This document shows positions 1 through 8,426 of a stretch of 44,903 nt of DNA, piece after piece (the stretch's first letter is position 1; every line of letters starts with the position of its first letter). The stretch covers positions 1-44,903 of the forward strand of contig CAIPKV010000026.1 of assembly GCA_903865745.1 (NCBI GenBank), in the 5' to 3' direction. Below the pieces are notes generated by a model, which was not told where the DNA came from, searched no databases, and worked only from the letters and a program-made list of their open reading frames with translations. Both the position numbers and the translations under genes were made by a program. This stretch comes from an uncultured Verrucomicrobia subdivision 3 bacterium. Lineage in GTDB: Bacteria > Verrucomicrobiota > Verrucomicrobiia > Limisphaerales > UBA11358.

Positions 1-3000
1 ATGGCGTCAAAACACCTCCCACGCCGGGCAAAAACCAAGGGCGGACTGGAAAAATGTCTTGCAAATCCCGGGAGCAGGCAGAAAATCACGAAAACCACCC
101 ACGCCGTTCGTGGGTTACAAACCAAATGGGAAATCCCAGTTGAAAAGGTAAATGGCCCGGCGGGACTATTGCTGGCGCGGTACAGAATATACCCTACCGC
201 CCCACTGACGGGCGTCCAAGTGATCAGCGCTGATTGGTTGGTACTGGTGACCGTAGTATTAATGTGGACTACGGGTGGGTTTGCGGGCGGCGGCGGCACT
301 GGCTTGGCCGTGACGGCAGCGGAAGCGCCACTGGTACCACCGGCACTGGTAGCGGTCACCAAATAACTGTACGTGCAACCCAACGTACCCGAAGCATCAG
401 TGTAGGTGGTGTTGGTGGTTGTGTTGCTCAAGATGATATAGAACGGCACGTAGCCAAGTTTATTGACGACTGTGCCGCGCTGGATGGTGTAAAAGTTTGC
501 ACCAGGTGAGGCGCTCCACGTAAGCGTCACGGCGTTGTTGGTGCTGGCAACGGTCAAACCCGTCGGCGTAGCGGGCGCCGTACTCGATAAGCTGGTCGAA
601 GGCGTTACGCCGCCGCTGGCTGGCGAATTGGTGCTCGTGCCTGTGGGATTCGCGGATTGCACCTCGTAATAATAGGTGGTGCCGTTGATTGGGTTATTGT
701 CCACATAGGTCGCATTGGCTGGGCCGCTGCCCGAGACCGGGCCAGTCACGCCATTGGTTAGGGCGGTAAAGCCGTTGGTGGGATTAGTGGAACGGAACAG
801 ATTGTAACTGGTGGCCCCGGGCACCACCGGCCAGCTTAACAGCACTTGCTGGTTACCCGGATAAGTTGTAATCCCCGCTGGCGCAGGTGGCACATAGCCG
901 GTTAGTTCCAACCGGATGTAATCATACATGAAATGATTGAAAAAACTAGCTGCTCCCGCCTGTCGCAACGTGATGATGATCGTGTTGGTGCCAGCGACCA
1001 AAAGTTTGCCTGGGAAAGTAATGCGTTCGTCCGTGGCTGGCCCGTGATTGCCTTCGCGGACACTGGTGTCATCACCAACCGGCGGCCCGTAACCAGTGGC
1101 GGGCAAAGAACTCGGCGAAGCGGTCATCCCGGAGACGTTGGCCAGATTCTGACCGTTGTTGGTGATAATCACCGCATCCGCGTCATTGGCCGCCAAAGCG
1201 ATATACAGCGACGCGGTGGAGTTGGTGGCGGGTGCCGTTGCCAGAACAAAGTTAATCGTCGAACTGGTGGTCAGCGAATTCCCCGCGAGATCCGGCTCCG
1301 ACGATTGAACATAATTCCAATCCGTGCTCCAGCGGCTCTGGCCGACGTTGTAATTCACGCCGTTGGGAAAATCAAAAGGATACTCGATGAATTTATTCCA
1401 GATTGGGCTGGGGGCAGTCGGGCTGGGGCCAACGTCGCCCACGTTATAGTCGTCGCCATGCCGAAACTTGTCAGCTTTGCGGTCGGGATAACCTATTTCA
1501 AAGACCGTCGGCCCCACGCGCGTAGGAGTCCAGATGTTGGTACCCAGATTGTTTGTCGCTCCGCCGGTAACCGTCACCGCAAATGCGGGCGACGCCACGT
1601 TGAACGACATCGGCGGGTTGCCGCCCGTTTGCGCTTGGGATAAGTAGGATCCCGCCGCGCCGGGGCCAAAGGCGTACAACGTATAATTATTCGTCGCCAC
1701 GACATTGGAAATCGTGAAGTTGCCGTTAGCATCTGTCTTAGCCCAGAAATGCAGCGGCTTCGCCCATTGTTGAAAGTCATAATTGTTAGTGACCGTAATC
1801 GGCTGGCGAACTAAGCCCACCCATAAGTTCGCGGCGGAGGCGTTCGGGTTGCCGGGGTCGTTGATAACGAACTTGCCGGTTACGGTGCCGCGCTGGGCGG
1901 CGGGCGCATAGACCGGCTGATTGAACCAACTGTAAGGCCACGCGGAAACCTCGGCACTGGCTTGGGCTTGAGCATCGCCAAACAAAGCCCGCGAGGTGAC
2001 GACCGGGTCCGTCAGGGTATTCGTGACGTTATTAAAATAGATGAAATAAGGACCGGACGCGCGCGACCAGACTTCGCCTGCGCCATAAGTGTTATCCAAG
2101 CTGAAGGAATGACTCCCGCCAATCATGTTCACCATTGGCGCATCGGTGAGATCCGCATTCAAGGGACCGCCAGCGTCATATTCCGAACTGGCCTTGATGT
2201 GCCAGATGCCGATGTTCTGCCCGACCACCCCGGCGGCGGCATCGCTGACACTGCTCCAGCCCCACACGCGTAATGAAATCAAATCGGTGATGCCCTTATA
2301 CTTGTCATCGTAAATTCCCTGCCGGATACCGGAAGTCACCAACGAATTTTCCACTGGGGAATAAAATGCCGGAGTATGGCCTTCACCGAGGCCAATCTCC
2401 CAATCCCGCGCGGCGTCCACACTCTCCCAGTTGAAGACCGGCGCGAAGTAAATGTTATCCCGCATCTCGCCCGTGCCCATGTAGACATCCTGGGCGCGAT
2501 GACTCCAAATCGGCGTCACATAGAATCCCGGCGACCCGCGCAGCATGGAGTAATGGATATCCACTGTGCCATTAGTTGCGGAATCGCTGAACAGGTCCGC
2601 CTCGGCATAGTTGCCGTTATTGGAGACCGAGGTGAAGGTGAAACTGCCCGAGCTGAAGCCGCCCAGTTCCCAGTAAAACGTCCCGCCATTCTTGCCACCG
2701 CTGAGCACTTGATTGGTCACGGTCCTGCCGCCGTTGTTGTAGGTATAATAAATCTGGTTGATGTTCGCGCTGTTGGTGGTGATGACAATTGAAACAATGC
2801 CATTGGCCATCGTAACGGTGCCGTCGCCGTTGTTCACCATCGTCACGTTTGGCCCCGTACCGTTGCCGCCGCCGGGTATATTGGCCACAGCCAACGGCGT
2901 TAGGGCAAGCATCGCGCCGAGCCAGAGCCCGAGGGCGGCTATTTTAAAGACTTTTTTCAAGGTGTTGACCGTTAATTTACACCATCGGGGCCAATTTATC

Positions 3001-3047
3001 GCCTCAACAATTCTGGTGACGTTGACCTGGCCGATGCCGCGCGCCAT
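1..3047 (-). CDS. Secreted rhamnogalacturonan lyase, PL4-like, with C-terminal FN3 domains (3' end outside window)
   Basis: A minus-strand frame is open from 3047 to the left edge, 1015 codons without a stop; I translated it by hand. Residues 30-56 form a basic stretch plus hydrophobic signal peptide, then a Gly/Asn-rich linker. Residues 60-380 resemble the PL4 catalytic beta-sandwich, with a Lys-rich DDKYKG near 248-252. Residues 385-500 look like PL4 domain II (GKFVIND, ANLWVGLVRQ). Residues 510-720 look like the jelly-roll domain III, with the family signature EIGYPDRKADKFRHGD. Two FN3 domains follow (about 720-820 and 825-915) and a third starts near 926. The family cleaves the rhamnose-galacturonate backbone of pectin by beta-elimination, outside the cell. 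The start is uncertain: ATG at 3047, or TTG at 2960 next to the signal peptide; neither has a clear Shine-Dalgarno. The last 40 residues no longer look like FN3. Confidence 0.8.
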   Translation of the reverse strand, partial: MARGIGQVNVTRIVEAINWPRWCKLTVNTLKKVFKIAALGLWLGAMLALTPLAVANIPGGGNGTGPNVTMVNNGDGTVTMANGIVSIVITTNSANINQIYYTYNNGGRTVTNQVLSGGKNGGTFYWELGGFSSGSFTFTSVSNNGNYAEADLFSDSATNGTVDIHYSMLRGSPGFYVTPIWSHRAQDVYMGTGEMRDNIYFAPVFNWESVDAARDWEIGLGEGHTPAFYSPVENSLVTSGIRQGIYDDKYKGITDLISLRVWGWSSVSDAAAGVVGQNIGIWHIKASSEYDAGGPLNADLTDAPMVNMIGGSHSFSLDNTYGAGEVWSRASGPYFIYFNNVTNTLTDPVVTSRALFGDAQAQASAEVSAWPYSWFNQPVYAPAAQRGTVTGKFVINDPGNPNASAANLWVGLVRQPITVTNNYDFQQWAKPLHFWAKTDANGNFTISNVVATNNYTLYAFGPGAAGSYLSQAQTGGNPPMSFNVASPAFAVTVTGGATNNLGTNIWTPTRVGPTVFEIGYPDRKADKFRHGDDYNVGDVGPSPTAPSPIWNKFIEYPFDFPNGVNYNVGQSRWSTDWNYVQSSEPDLAGNSLTTSSTINFVLATAPATNSTASLYIALAANDADAVIITNNGQNLANVSGMTASPSSLPATGYGPPVGDDTSVREGNHGPATDERITFPGKLLVAGTNTIIITLRQAGAASFFNHFMYDYIRLELTGYVPPAPAGITTYPGNQQVLLSWPVVPGATSYNLFRSTNPTNGFTALTNGVTGPVSGSGPANATYVDNNPINGTTYYYEVQSANPTGTSTNSPASGGVTPSTSLSSTAPATPTGLTVASTNNAVTLTWSASPGANFYTIQRGTVVNKLGYVPFYIILSNTTTNTTYTDASGTLGCTYSYLVTATSAGGTSGASAAVTAKPVPPPPANPPVVHINTTVTSTNQSALITWTPVSGAVGYILYRASNSPAGPFTFSTGISHLVCNPRTAWVVFVIFCLLPGFARHFSSPPLVFARRGRCFDA
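97..115. repeat. Small palindrome in the end of the PL4 gene
   Basis: Perfect 7-bp stem ACCCACG / CGTGGGT with a 5-base loop (CCGTT). It lies where the encoded protein stops resembling FN3, so it may mark an inserted dispersed repeat. The reading frame stays open across it. Confidence 0.5.
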
Positions 3048-3132
3048 TTCGGCGGCTTGGATGCCACGCGCTGCGACCACGTCAGCGTCAAACCCTGACC
3101 ACGCGCCTGAACCTCCCCGCGCCGGGGCTGAT

Positions 3133-3395
3133 GCGAACCTGAGGTCCGAGACGGCTCGACCGTCGTCCGAGGCTACTCGGCTGACAAGGGAGTGTACTCG
3201 GCCACCGATTTCTTACACGCGAACGATGTTCGCGTGTGCGCGGACGCCGAGGGAGTATACTCGGCTGAAGATTTCTTACACTCGGACAACAATTTCGTAC
3301 ACTCGGACGACGATTTCGTACACTCGGACGACGATTTCGTACACTCGGTTGACGATTTCGTACACTCGGTTGACGACTGAGTATACTCCAGCGTC
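3133..3395. repeat. Array A: about 12 degenerate repeats, period 21 bp
   Basis: The anchor ACTCGG (or a close variant) recurs at 3154, 3175, 3196, 3217, 3238, 3259, 3280, 3301, 3322, 3343, 3364 and 3385, always 21 bp apart. Units 3270-3374 are nearly identical (core TACACTCGG followed by A/T C/T GACGATTTCG), and the last two full units are identical to each other. The outer units are strongly diverged but stay in phase. Palindromic pieces include GAGTATACTC (twice) and a 9-bp stem CACGCGAAC-GAT-GTTCGCGTG at 3216-3236. The array lies between the divergent PL4 and FN3 genes. Short open frames cross it because 21 is a multiple of 3; I do not call them genes. The rest of the 3048-3558 gap shows nothing else clear. 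Confidence 0.9.
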
Positions 3396-3558
3396 GTCTG
3401 AGCGGTGCTAAATTGGAATTAGCACCACAGTCTTTGGCCTTGCCATGAGGGTTTTAAAGGCGTTTGCTACTAATTAAGCGTTTTCAGTGAGGATTCAACC
3501 GTCGGCGGACCTGAACCACGGCCCCGACTATCCGCATTCCTAACCGGAGTTACCCATC

Positions 3559-4188
3559 ATGCAAAAATATAATCTAAGTTTCCGCAACCAGACCTTTCCG
3601 CAGCGGCTCGCCACGCTGGAAAAGCTGGTCGCGTCTGGTAATCAGCTCACCGCCGAACAGCAGGCGGCGATTCCGGCGCTGGTGGAGTTTCGCCAGCAGA
3701 CCGCCGCCGCGCGCACGAGCCAGCTCCGCCTCGCCGAACTGCGCGCGGAGGTGAAGGCTGAGTTGACCCGGCGCAAGGCGACATTCGCGGTCGCACAGTT
3801 TAATGCAAGTCGCGTCGGCAACGGTCTGGCCGCGAGCGTGGCCTGGCAGCCCGCCGGGATGCTGGGCGTGGGCCTGGAATTGCCGGCGTCGCACACCACG
3901 CGCCTCGGTCGGGTGGGCGCGCCGGCGAATCTGCGCGGGACACCAACGACCAAGGATGGCGAAGTGCAGTTGCGCTGGCAGCGGCCGCAGCGGCGGTGCG
4001 CCTTCGAAGTGCAATGGCACCGCGACCCGCCCGCGGATGACGGCTGGACGCCGGCCTCGACCTGTATGCGGCAAAGTTGTGTCGTCAAAGGGCTGGTCAG
4101 TGGACGGAAGTATTGGTTCCGGGTCCGCGCGCATACCGCCACCGGCCCCGGCCCGTGGAGCCAGCTTGTGTGCGTCCGGGCGAAGTGA
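3559..4188 (+). CDS. Fibronectin type III domain protein, function unknown
   Basis: 209 residues. Residues 1-80 are helical and charged, with many Ala, Glu, Gln and Arg, and could form a coiled coil. Residues 115-209 form one FN3 domain: PANLRGT at its start, a Leu-Arg-Trp strand, and the typical GLVSGRKYWFRVRAHTATG followed by GPWSQ at its end. No signal peptide or membrane segment is seen, so the protein is probably cytoplasmic. A GGAG 12 bases upstream of the ATG supports the start. It stands alone: upstream is array A and downstream a palindromic element precedes thiG. I recognise the architecture (short helical domain plus FN3) but no function. The reading frame is well supported by the FN3 match and strong codon-position GC bias. 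Confidence 0.75.
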   Translation: MQKYNLSFRNQTFPQRLATLEKLVASGNQLTAEQQAAIPALVEFRQQTAAARTSQLRLAELRAEVKAELTRRKATFAVAQFNASRVGNGLAASVAWQPAGMLGVGLELPASHTTRLGRVGAPANLRGTPTTKDGEVQLRWQRPQRRCAFEVQWHRDPPADDGWTPASTCMRQSCVVKGLVSGRKYWFRVRAHTATGPGPWSQLVCVRAK

Positions 4189-4192
4189 GTTT

Positions 4193-4353
4193 TAGCCACC
4201 GATGCTCACGGCTGAAACACCGATTCAAATCAACCGGAAACCGAGTCGCGGAGTAGCGGCTGATCATGGCCCACGGTTTCAACCGTGGCTATGCAGCCCG
4301 TGGAAGTTTTGCCCCGACCCCACTGTGTTTCATCTGTGCCCATCTGTGGCCAA
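4193..4353. repeat. Composite palindromic element upstream of thiG
   Basis: The left part (AGCCACCGATGCTCACGG and on) and the right part (near 4331-4353, CATCTGTGCCCATCTGTGG) are degenerate inverted copies of the ATCTGTG...CCACAGAT family also seen at 18528-18598. Between them sits a second palindrome, CCACGGTT-TC-AACCGTGG, at about 4269-4286, which looks like a repeat nested in a repeat. No TPP riboswitch signature was found here although thiG follows. Confidence 0.55.
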
Positions 4354-4400
4354 ACTCTTCCCGCCTCGACAATTCGCGGCAATTTTCTAAATTGTTCGCG

Positions 4401-5183
4401 ATGTCTTTCAAACCTTTGGTCATTGCCGGACGTGAATTTCGCTCGCGTCTGATTCTCGGCACAGGCAAGTTCCCGTCGCCGGAAGCCATGCGCGATGCGC
4501 TCGCCGCCAGTGGCACGGAAATGGTCACGGTCGCCCTGCGCCGCGCCGATTTGTCCGGTAAAAAAGATCCGTTCGCCAACATCCTCGAATTCATTGACCC
4601 GAACAAATATCTCCTGCTCCCGAACACCAGCGGCGCGATGAACGCGGAGGAAGCCGTCCGCCTCGCGCGCCTCGCGGTCGCCGCCGGCTTGCCCAAATGG
4701 GTAAAGCTCGAAATCCATCCCGACCCGCGTTACCTGCTGCCCGACCCGATCGAGACGTTCAAGGCGGCGGAGATTTTGGTCAAAGAAGGTTTCACGGTCC
4801 TGCCCTACATCAACGCGGATCCGGTTTTGGCGAAGCGTTTGCAGGAAATCGGCTGTGCGACCGTGATGCCACTGGGTTCGCCCATCGGCTCGAATCGCGG
4901 CGTCCAGACGCGCGACCAAATCCGTATCATCATCGAGCAAGCCACTGTTCCCGTCGTCGTCGATGCCGGCCTCGGCGCACCAAGTCAGGCAGCGGAAGCG
5001 ATGGAGTTGGGCGCGGACGCCGTGCTGGTGAACACTGCCATCGCCGTGGCGAACGACCCGAACCGCATGGGCATCGCCTTCAAGCTGGCGGTGGAAGCGG
5101 GACGCAGCGCATTCGAAATCGGACTCGGTGCGACCAGCGAGACGGCGAACGCGACGAGTCCATTGACGGCTTTTCTTAATTAA
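4401..5183 (+). CDS. thiG: Thiazole synthase ThiG
   Basis: 260 residues, the usual length. ThiG builds the thiazole phosphate of thiamine in the cytoplasm from deoxyxylulose 5-phosphate, dehydroglycine and the ThiS thiocarboxylate. Visible hallmarks: the opening [28 protein letters not shown], the Schiff-base lysine K102 in WVKLEI, and the phosphate-binding loops [11 protein letters not shown] and VVVDAGLG with [10 protein letters not shown]. The ATG at 4401 is chosen because the homologous protein begins with the strand KPLVIAG; the longer open frame from 4266 reads through repeat DNA. The thiG partners thiS, thiF and thiH/thiO are not in the window. The next gene starts 2 bp after the stop, so the two are probably cotranscribed. 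Confidence 0.95.
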   Translation: MSFKPLVIAGREFRSRLILGTGKFPSPEAMRDALAASGTEMVTVALRRADLSGKKDPFANILEFIDPNKYLLLPNTSGAMNAEEAVRLARLAVAAGLPKWVKLEIHPDPRYLLPDPIETFKAAEILVKEGFTVLPYINADPVLAKRLQEIGCATVMPLGSPIGSNRGVQTRDQIRIIIEQATVPVVVDAGLGAPSQAAEAMELGADAVLVNTAIAVANDPNRMGIAFKLAVEAGRSAFEIGLGATSETANATSPLTAFLN

Positions 5184-5185
5184 TT

Positions 5186-6202
5186 ATGAATGGCAAAACC
5201 TTATCCGCAGCGCGCGCCCGGCAGATTCTGACCGCCGCGCAAAAGACCCGCGTCCTCGTCGTTGGCGACGTGATGCTCGACCAGTTCATCTGGGGCGGCG
5301 TCTCGCGCATCTCGCCGGAAGCGCCGGTGCCGGTAGTGGAGTTTTCGCGCGAGAGCTTCATGCCCGGCGGTGCGGCAAACGTCGCCCGCAATCTGGTCTG
5401 CCTCCAAACACCCGCCGAACTGTTTGGCGCCATTGGCCAAGACGATGCCGGACGCAAACTGCTGAAACTTTTGGCGGAGCAAAGCATCGGCTGCACCGGT
5501 CTCGTAAAAAGTTCGGCGCGGCATACCAGTATCAAGACACGCATCGTCGCGCACCAGCAACAGGTGGTGCGGATCGACCGCGAAACACGCGACGCGCTGG
5601 ATCGCCCGCTGACGGGGCGGTTGATCGCTGAATTAAAATCTAAATTGCCACAAGCCGATGCGGTCATCGTGGGTGATTATGGCAAAGGCGTGGTCACGCA
5701 GCCGTTGCTGAATGAAATCAAGTCCCTCTGCCATGCGCGCGGCGTGTGGCTGAGCCTCGACCCGAAGCCGGTGCATCATCTGGATTTGAGCAAGCTGTCG
5801 CTCATCACGCCAAACCGTAAAGAAGCGTTCGAACTCGCGGACTTGCCGGACGACACGAAGAACATCAATCCGTTCGCGGACAAAAACCTGATGCAGGTCG
5901 CCGACCGGCTGCTGAACCATCTGAGTCCGGCGCTGCTCCTAATCACCCTCGGTGAACTGGGTATGCTACTGTGCCAGCGCGGGCAGAAGCCGTTTCATAT
6001 CCCGACGGTCGCGCAAGAGGTATTTGATGTGTCCGGCGCCGGCGATACAGTCATCGCGAGCTTCACGCTGGCAATTGCGGCGGGAGCGTCGCCGATTGAA
6101 GCAGCGATTCTTTCCAATCATGCCGCCGGCATTGTGGTCGGCAAAGTCGGCACGGCCACGACCACGCCGGATGAGTTGGTGAAAAGCTTTGAGCAACGTT
6201 AA
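5186..6202 (+). CDS. HldE-type (RfaE domain I) sugar kinase, PfkB family
   Basis: 338 residues. This is the ribokinase/PfkB fold in the form seen in the kinase half of HldE, which phosphorylates D-glycero-beta-D-manno-heptose 7-phosphate at C1 for LPS core synthesis. Motifs: VVGDVMLDQFIWG near the start, PGGAANVARN at 60-69, VGDYGKG at 162-168, SLDPKP at 190-195, the NRKE segment at 210-213, and the anion-hole/catalytic DVSGAGDTV at 281-289 with D287 as base. The C-terminal nucleotidyltransferase half of bifunctional HldE is absent, so an HldC would be needed elsewhere. The start is 2 bp after the thiG stop. A substrate other than heptose phosphate cannot be excluded. Confidence 0.85.
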   Translation: MNGKTLSAARARQILTAAQKTRVLVVGDVMLDQFIWGGVSRISPEAPVPVVEFSRESFMPGGAANVARNLVCLQTPAELFGAIGQDDAGRKLLKLLAEQSIGCTGLVKSSARHTSIKTRIVAHQQQVVRIDRETRDALDRPLTGRLIAELKSKLPQADAVIVGDYGKGVVTQPLLNEIKSLCHARGVWLSLDPKPVHHLDLSKLSLITPNRKEAFELADLPDDTKNINPFADKNLMQVADRLLNHLSPALLLITLGELGMLLCQRGQKPFHIPTVAQEVFDVSGAGDTVIASFTLAIAAGASPIEAAILSNHAAGIVVGKVGTATTTPDELVKSFEQR

Positions 6203-6279
6203 AGAGTTAAATGGTTGAAATGTTAAGTCGGCGCAAGCCCTAGACAATTCAACGATTCAACTCTTTAACCATTCAACCC
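6203..6279. repeat. Imperfect inverted repeat between the kinase gene and panB
   Basis: Built from GTTAAATGGTTGAAATG-like words on the left and ATTCAAC, CTTTAACCATTCAACC words on the right, which are approximate reverse complements. It starts directly after the kinase TAA and ends at the panB ATG, so any panB start signal lies inside it. Confidence 0.5.
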
Positions 6280-7041
6280 ATGAAAGTAACCCCCGAGACC
6301 ATTCGCGCCATGAAGGCGCGCGGCGAGAAGATCGCGGCGCTCACGGCGTATGATTATCCGATGGCCAAACTGCTCGACGAAGCTGGCGTGCCGCTGCTGC
6401 TCGTCGGCGATTCGCTCGGCATGGTCGTGCTCGGCTACCCCGACACGACGCACGTGACGATGCAGGAGATAGTGCACCATGTGCGCGCCGCCGCTCGCGC
6501 GAAACCAAACGCCTTGCTCGGTGCGGATTTACCGTATCGGAGCTACGAGGATGTTGATAGCGCGTTGGCCAATGCGCGTCAGCTCGTGGCGGCTGGCGCG
6601 GACTATGTAAAGGCGGAAGGCGGCGTGGAAATTTTGCCGCAGGTCAAAGGTATCATTGCGGCGGATATTCCATTTTGCGGTCATCTGGGGATGTTACCGC
6701 AGCATGTTTTGGAGGAAGGCGGCTACCATATCAAGGGCAAGCGCGATGCGGAGCATCAGAAGCTGCTTGATGATGCGAAAGCTTTGGCAGACGCGGGAGT
6801 TTTCGCAATCGTGCTGGAATTAGTGACGCCACCCGTGGCGAAGGAGATTTCACAGGCCATCGCCATTCCCACCATTGGCATCGGCAGCGGACCGGATTGC
6901 GACGGGCAGATACTGGTGACGCACGATCTGACCGGTAGTTTCCCGTGGTTCATCCCGCGCTTCGTAAAGCCGAAGGTGAACTGCGCAGCGGAAATCAAGT
7001 CGGCGGTCGCGGCGTGGAAGAACGAAATCGGCCGGCGATGA
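6280..7041 (+). CDS. panB: 3-methyl-2-oxobutanoate hydroxymethyltransferase PanB
   Basis: 253 residues, slightly short of the usual 260-280. PanB transfers a hydroxymethyl group from methylene-tetrahydrofolate to 2-oxoisovalerate, giving ketopantoate for coenzyme A. Motifs: TAYDYPMAKLLDEAG, the metal site LVGDSLGM (D44), GADLPYRSYE (D83), VKAEGG (K111, E113-region), GHLGMLPQ at 134-141, the catalytic Glu180 in VLELV, and IGIGSGPDCDGQILVTHD at 199-216. The start ATG is placed by the conserved VTPETIRAMKARGEKI. The stop overlaps the next start as ATGA at 7038-7041, indicating translational coupling to the lipoprotein gene. No other pantothenate genes are present. Confidence 0.95.
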   Translation: MKVTPETIRAMKARGEKIAALTAYDYPMAKLLDEAGVPLLLVGDSLGMVVLGYPDTTHVTMQEIVHHVRAAARAKPNALLGADLPYRSYEDVDSALANARQLVAAGADYVKAEGGVEILPQVKGIIAADIPFCGHLGMLPQHVLEEGGYHIKGKRDAEHQKLLDDAKALADAGVFAIVLELVTPPVAKEISQAIAIPTIGIGSGPDCDGQILVTHDLTGSFPWFIPRFVKPKVNCAAEIKSAVAAWKNEIGRR

Positions 7042-7385
7042 AAGCGGGCTGGATCATTTTAATCTTCGCGCTGGTCGCCGGCTGCACGACCAATTCATCC
7101 GCGCGGCTCAAGGCACAAAACGCCTATCTGGCAGGCCAAAACGCGGCGCTGCAACGACAATCGGCGGGCGTAACCGTAATCGGCGCGGTACAGAATCCGC
7201 AAGTGCCGTGGGTGGCGGGACTGACGCTGGCGCAGGCGATTGCCACCGCGAACTTCACCGGTGCGGACACGCCCAAGCAGATTCTCATCACGCGGGCGGG
7301 CGAAACAGCGACGATGGATGCCAAGGTTTTGCTGGACGGCACGGACATCCCGCTGGAAGTAGGCGACGTGATTGAGCTGCGCTGA
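7038..7385 (+). CDS. Small lipoprotein with an SLBB-like (beta-grasp) domain
   Basis: 115 residues. A hydrophobic signal ends in the lipobox LVAGC, making Cys16 the expected lipidated residue, so the protein should sit on the periplasmic side of a membrane. Residues 17-42 are polar and Gln/Ala-rich. Residues 45-115 have the pattern of an SLBB or polysaccharide-export tail: VTVIGAVQNPQVPW, then LTLAQAIATANFTG, ILITRAG, and a final IPLEVGDVIEL. In the export family this beta-grasp domain is linked to sugar or ligand binding. The gene overlaps panB by 4 bp (ATGA); the function link between the two is not evident. The longer frame from 6945 is a shadow within panB. Confidence 0.7.
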   Translation: MKAGWIILIFALVAGCTTNSSARLKAQNAYLAGQNAALQRQSAGVTVIGAVQNPQVPWVAGLTLAQAIATANFTGADTPKQILITRAGETATMDAKVLLDGTDIPLEVGDVIELR

Positions 7386-7499
7386 TTTCTCTGATTCTTC
7401 CCCTGGACGGCTCAAAAAAGTATTTTAAGAAATCTTTAGGGTTGGACAGCTTTTGTCCCACCCCCTCTGCGAAAGTGTTGTCGTAATTAAAACATTATT

Positions 7500-7727
7500 A
7501 TGACAACCAACGAATACAACCAAACGACTGACGAACAACTCGAACTCGGCTTCAACGGCCTGCAAAGCCGCATCTACGGCCGGCCGCGCACGCGCGTGAC
7601 GCGGGCGCAATGGTGGTTCGCGAAGATGCGCGCTGCCGTGGCCGACGCGGTGAACTGGCAAAACGAAACTCCGTCGCGCCCGGAACAAATCTGGATGCCC
7701 GGCGCGAACCGCAGTTTAGAAGTATGA
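7500..7727 (+). CDS. Small conserved-looking protein, function unknown
   Basis: 75 residues, no membrane segment or signal. The N-terminus is acidic (MTTNEYNQTTDEQLELGFNG), the middle is Arg-rich (GRPRTRVTRAQWWFAKMRAA), and the end holds PEQIWMPG. The composition suits a small nucleic-acid or protein-binding protein, but I recognise no family. The stop codon (7725-7727) lies within the left arm of a palindromic element. A stop-free frame with GC-rich third positions and an isolated ATG behind a 114-bp AT-rich leader support it as real. Confidence 0.6.
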   Translation: MTTNEYNQTTDEQLELGFNGLQSRIYGRPRTRVTRAQWWFAKMRAAVADAVNWQNETPSRPEQIWMPGANRSLEV

Positions 7728-7793
7728 AGGCAGAAGGTTGAATGATGAAGTGAAACCGACGTGCTTATTTCATAATTCAAAATTCATACTTCT
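7718..7793. repeat. 76-bp inverted-repeat element between convergent genes
   Basis: Perfect 11-bp ends AGAAGTATGAA (7718-7728) and TTCATACTTCT (7783-7793), with further GAATGATGAAG-like and TTTCATAATTC words inside. The left arm contains the stop of the small plus-strand gene; the right arm abuts the stop (7794-7796) of the minus-strand hydrolase. It may act as a two-way transcription stop, but there is no clear T-run. Confidence 0.7.
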
Positions 7794-8420
7794 TCATTTC
7801 CCTGAATAGCCAGCGCGCACGAAGTCGCGGATGACGGCAATCTCTTCCGTGCCGTGGATGGTGTGCTCCTTAGGGAACTCATGCCACGCCACGTTGAGCC
7901 CGGCGCTCTTCAGTCGCTGCACCTGCGCCTGCACCTCGGCAAAAGAAATGATTGGGTCGAAGTGGCCGTGGGTAATGAGCAGCCGCTGTGACCGCGCGAC
8001 GGGCGTGAGGTCGCGGATTAAGTTCTCAAGCTCAAACACCCAGCCGCTGAGGCCGACGATGCCAGCCAGCCGCTGCGGATAATGCAAGCCGGTTTCAATG
8101 GACATGAGACAGCCTTGTGAAAATCCGCCGAGCGTGATCTGGTCGGCTGGGAAGTTTTTGGCGCGCAAATCGTCGAGTAGTTCAAAAAGCAACTGCCGGC
8201 TGCGACGGATACCAGGAACGATGTCGCCCGGATAATCGAACCACGAATAGCCGCCGTAGTATTCGTCCGGCGCGTTGACGAGGAGATAGTTCAGCCACGA
8301 CAAATCCAGGGCGCCGGGCAGCCAGCGCCAACCTTCGATGGAATCGCCGAGTCCGTGCAGCACGACAAACAGCCGCCGGGAATTCTTATCAGCCGCCGGA
8401 ATGAATTCGCCGTGCAGCAT
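7794..8420 (-). CDS. Alpha/beta hydrolase, phospholipase/carboxylesterase family
   Basis: 208 residues, typical for the abhydrolase_2 group that hydrolyses short carboxylic esters or lysophospholipids. Motifs: LFVVLHGLGDS for the oxyanion loop (residues 17-27), the nucleophile elbow GFSQG with Ser101, Asp155 in GHFDPI, and a catalytic His in EHTIHG (186 or 189). No signal peptide, so it is probably cytoplasmic. It starts 6 bp after the stop of the two-component regulator gene and is likely in the same transcript (kinase, regulator, hydrolase). The true substrate cannot be told. Confidence 0.85.
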   Translation of the reverse strand: MLHGEFIPAADKNSRRLFVVLHGLGDSIEGWRWLPGALDLSWLNYLLVNAPDEYYGGYSWFDYPGDIVPGIRRSRQLLFELLDDLRAKNFPADQITLGGFSQGCLMSIETGLHYPQRLAGIVGLSGWVFELENLIRDLTPVARSQRLLITHGHFDPIISFAEVQAQVQRLKSAGLNVAWHEFPKEHTIHGTEEIAVIRDFVRAGYSGK

Positions 8421-8426
8421 GCGAAT

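Noticed and set aside
3133-3395. CRISPR-like repeat array
   Set aside because: There is no constant repeat with unique spacers; the whole unit is 21 bp, the copies are continuous and variable, and no cas gene is near. The same applies to arrays B, C and D.
2758-3411. 217-codon plus-strand open frame
   Set aside because: It is antisense to the PL4 gene and then runs into array A; composition is set by the shadow and by the repeat.
4189-4400. TPP riboswitch before thiG
   Set aside because: The conserved CTGAGA and related elements are not found; the space is filled by palindromic repeats.
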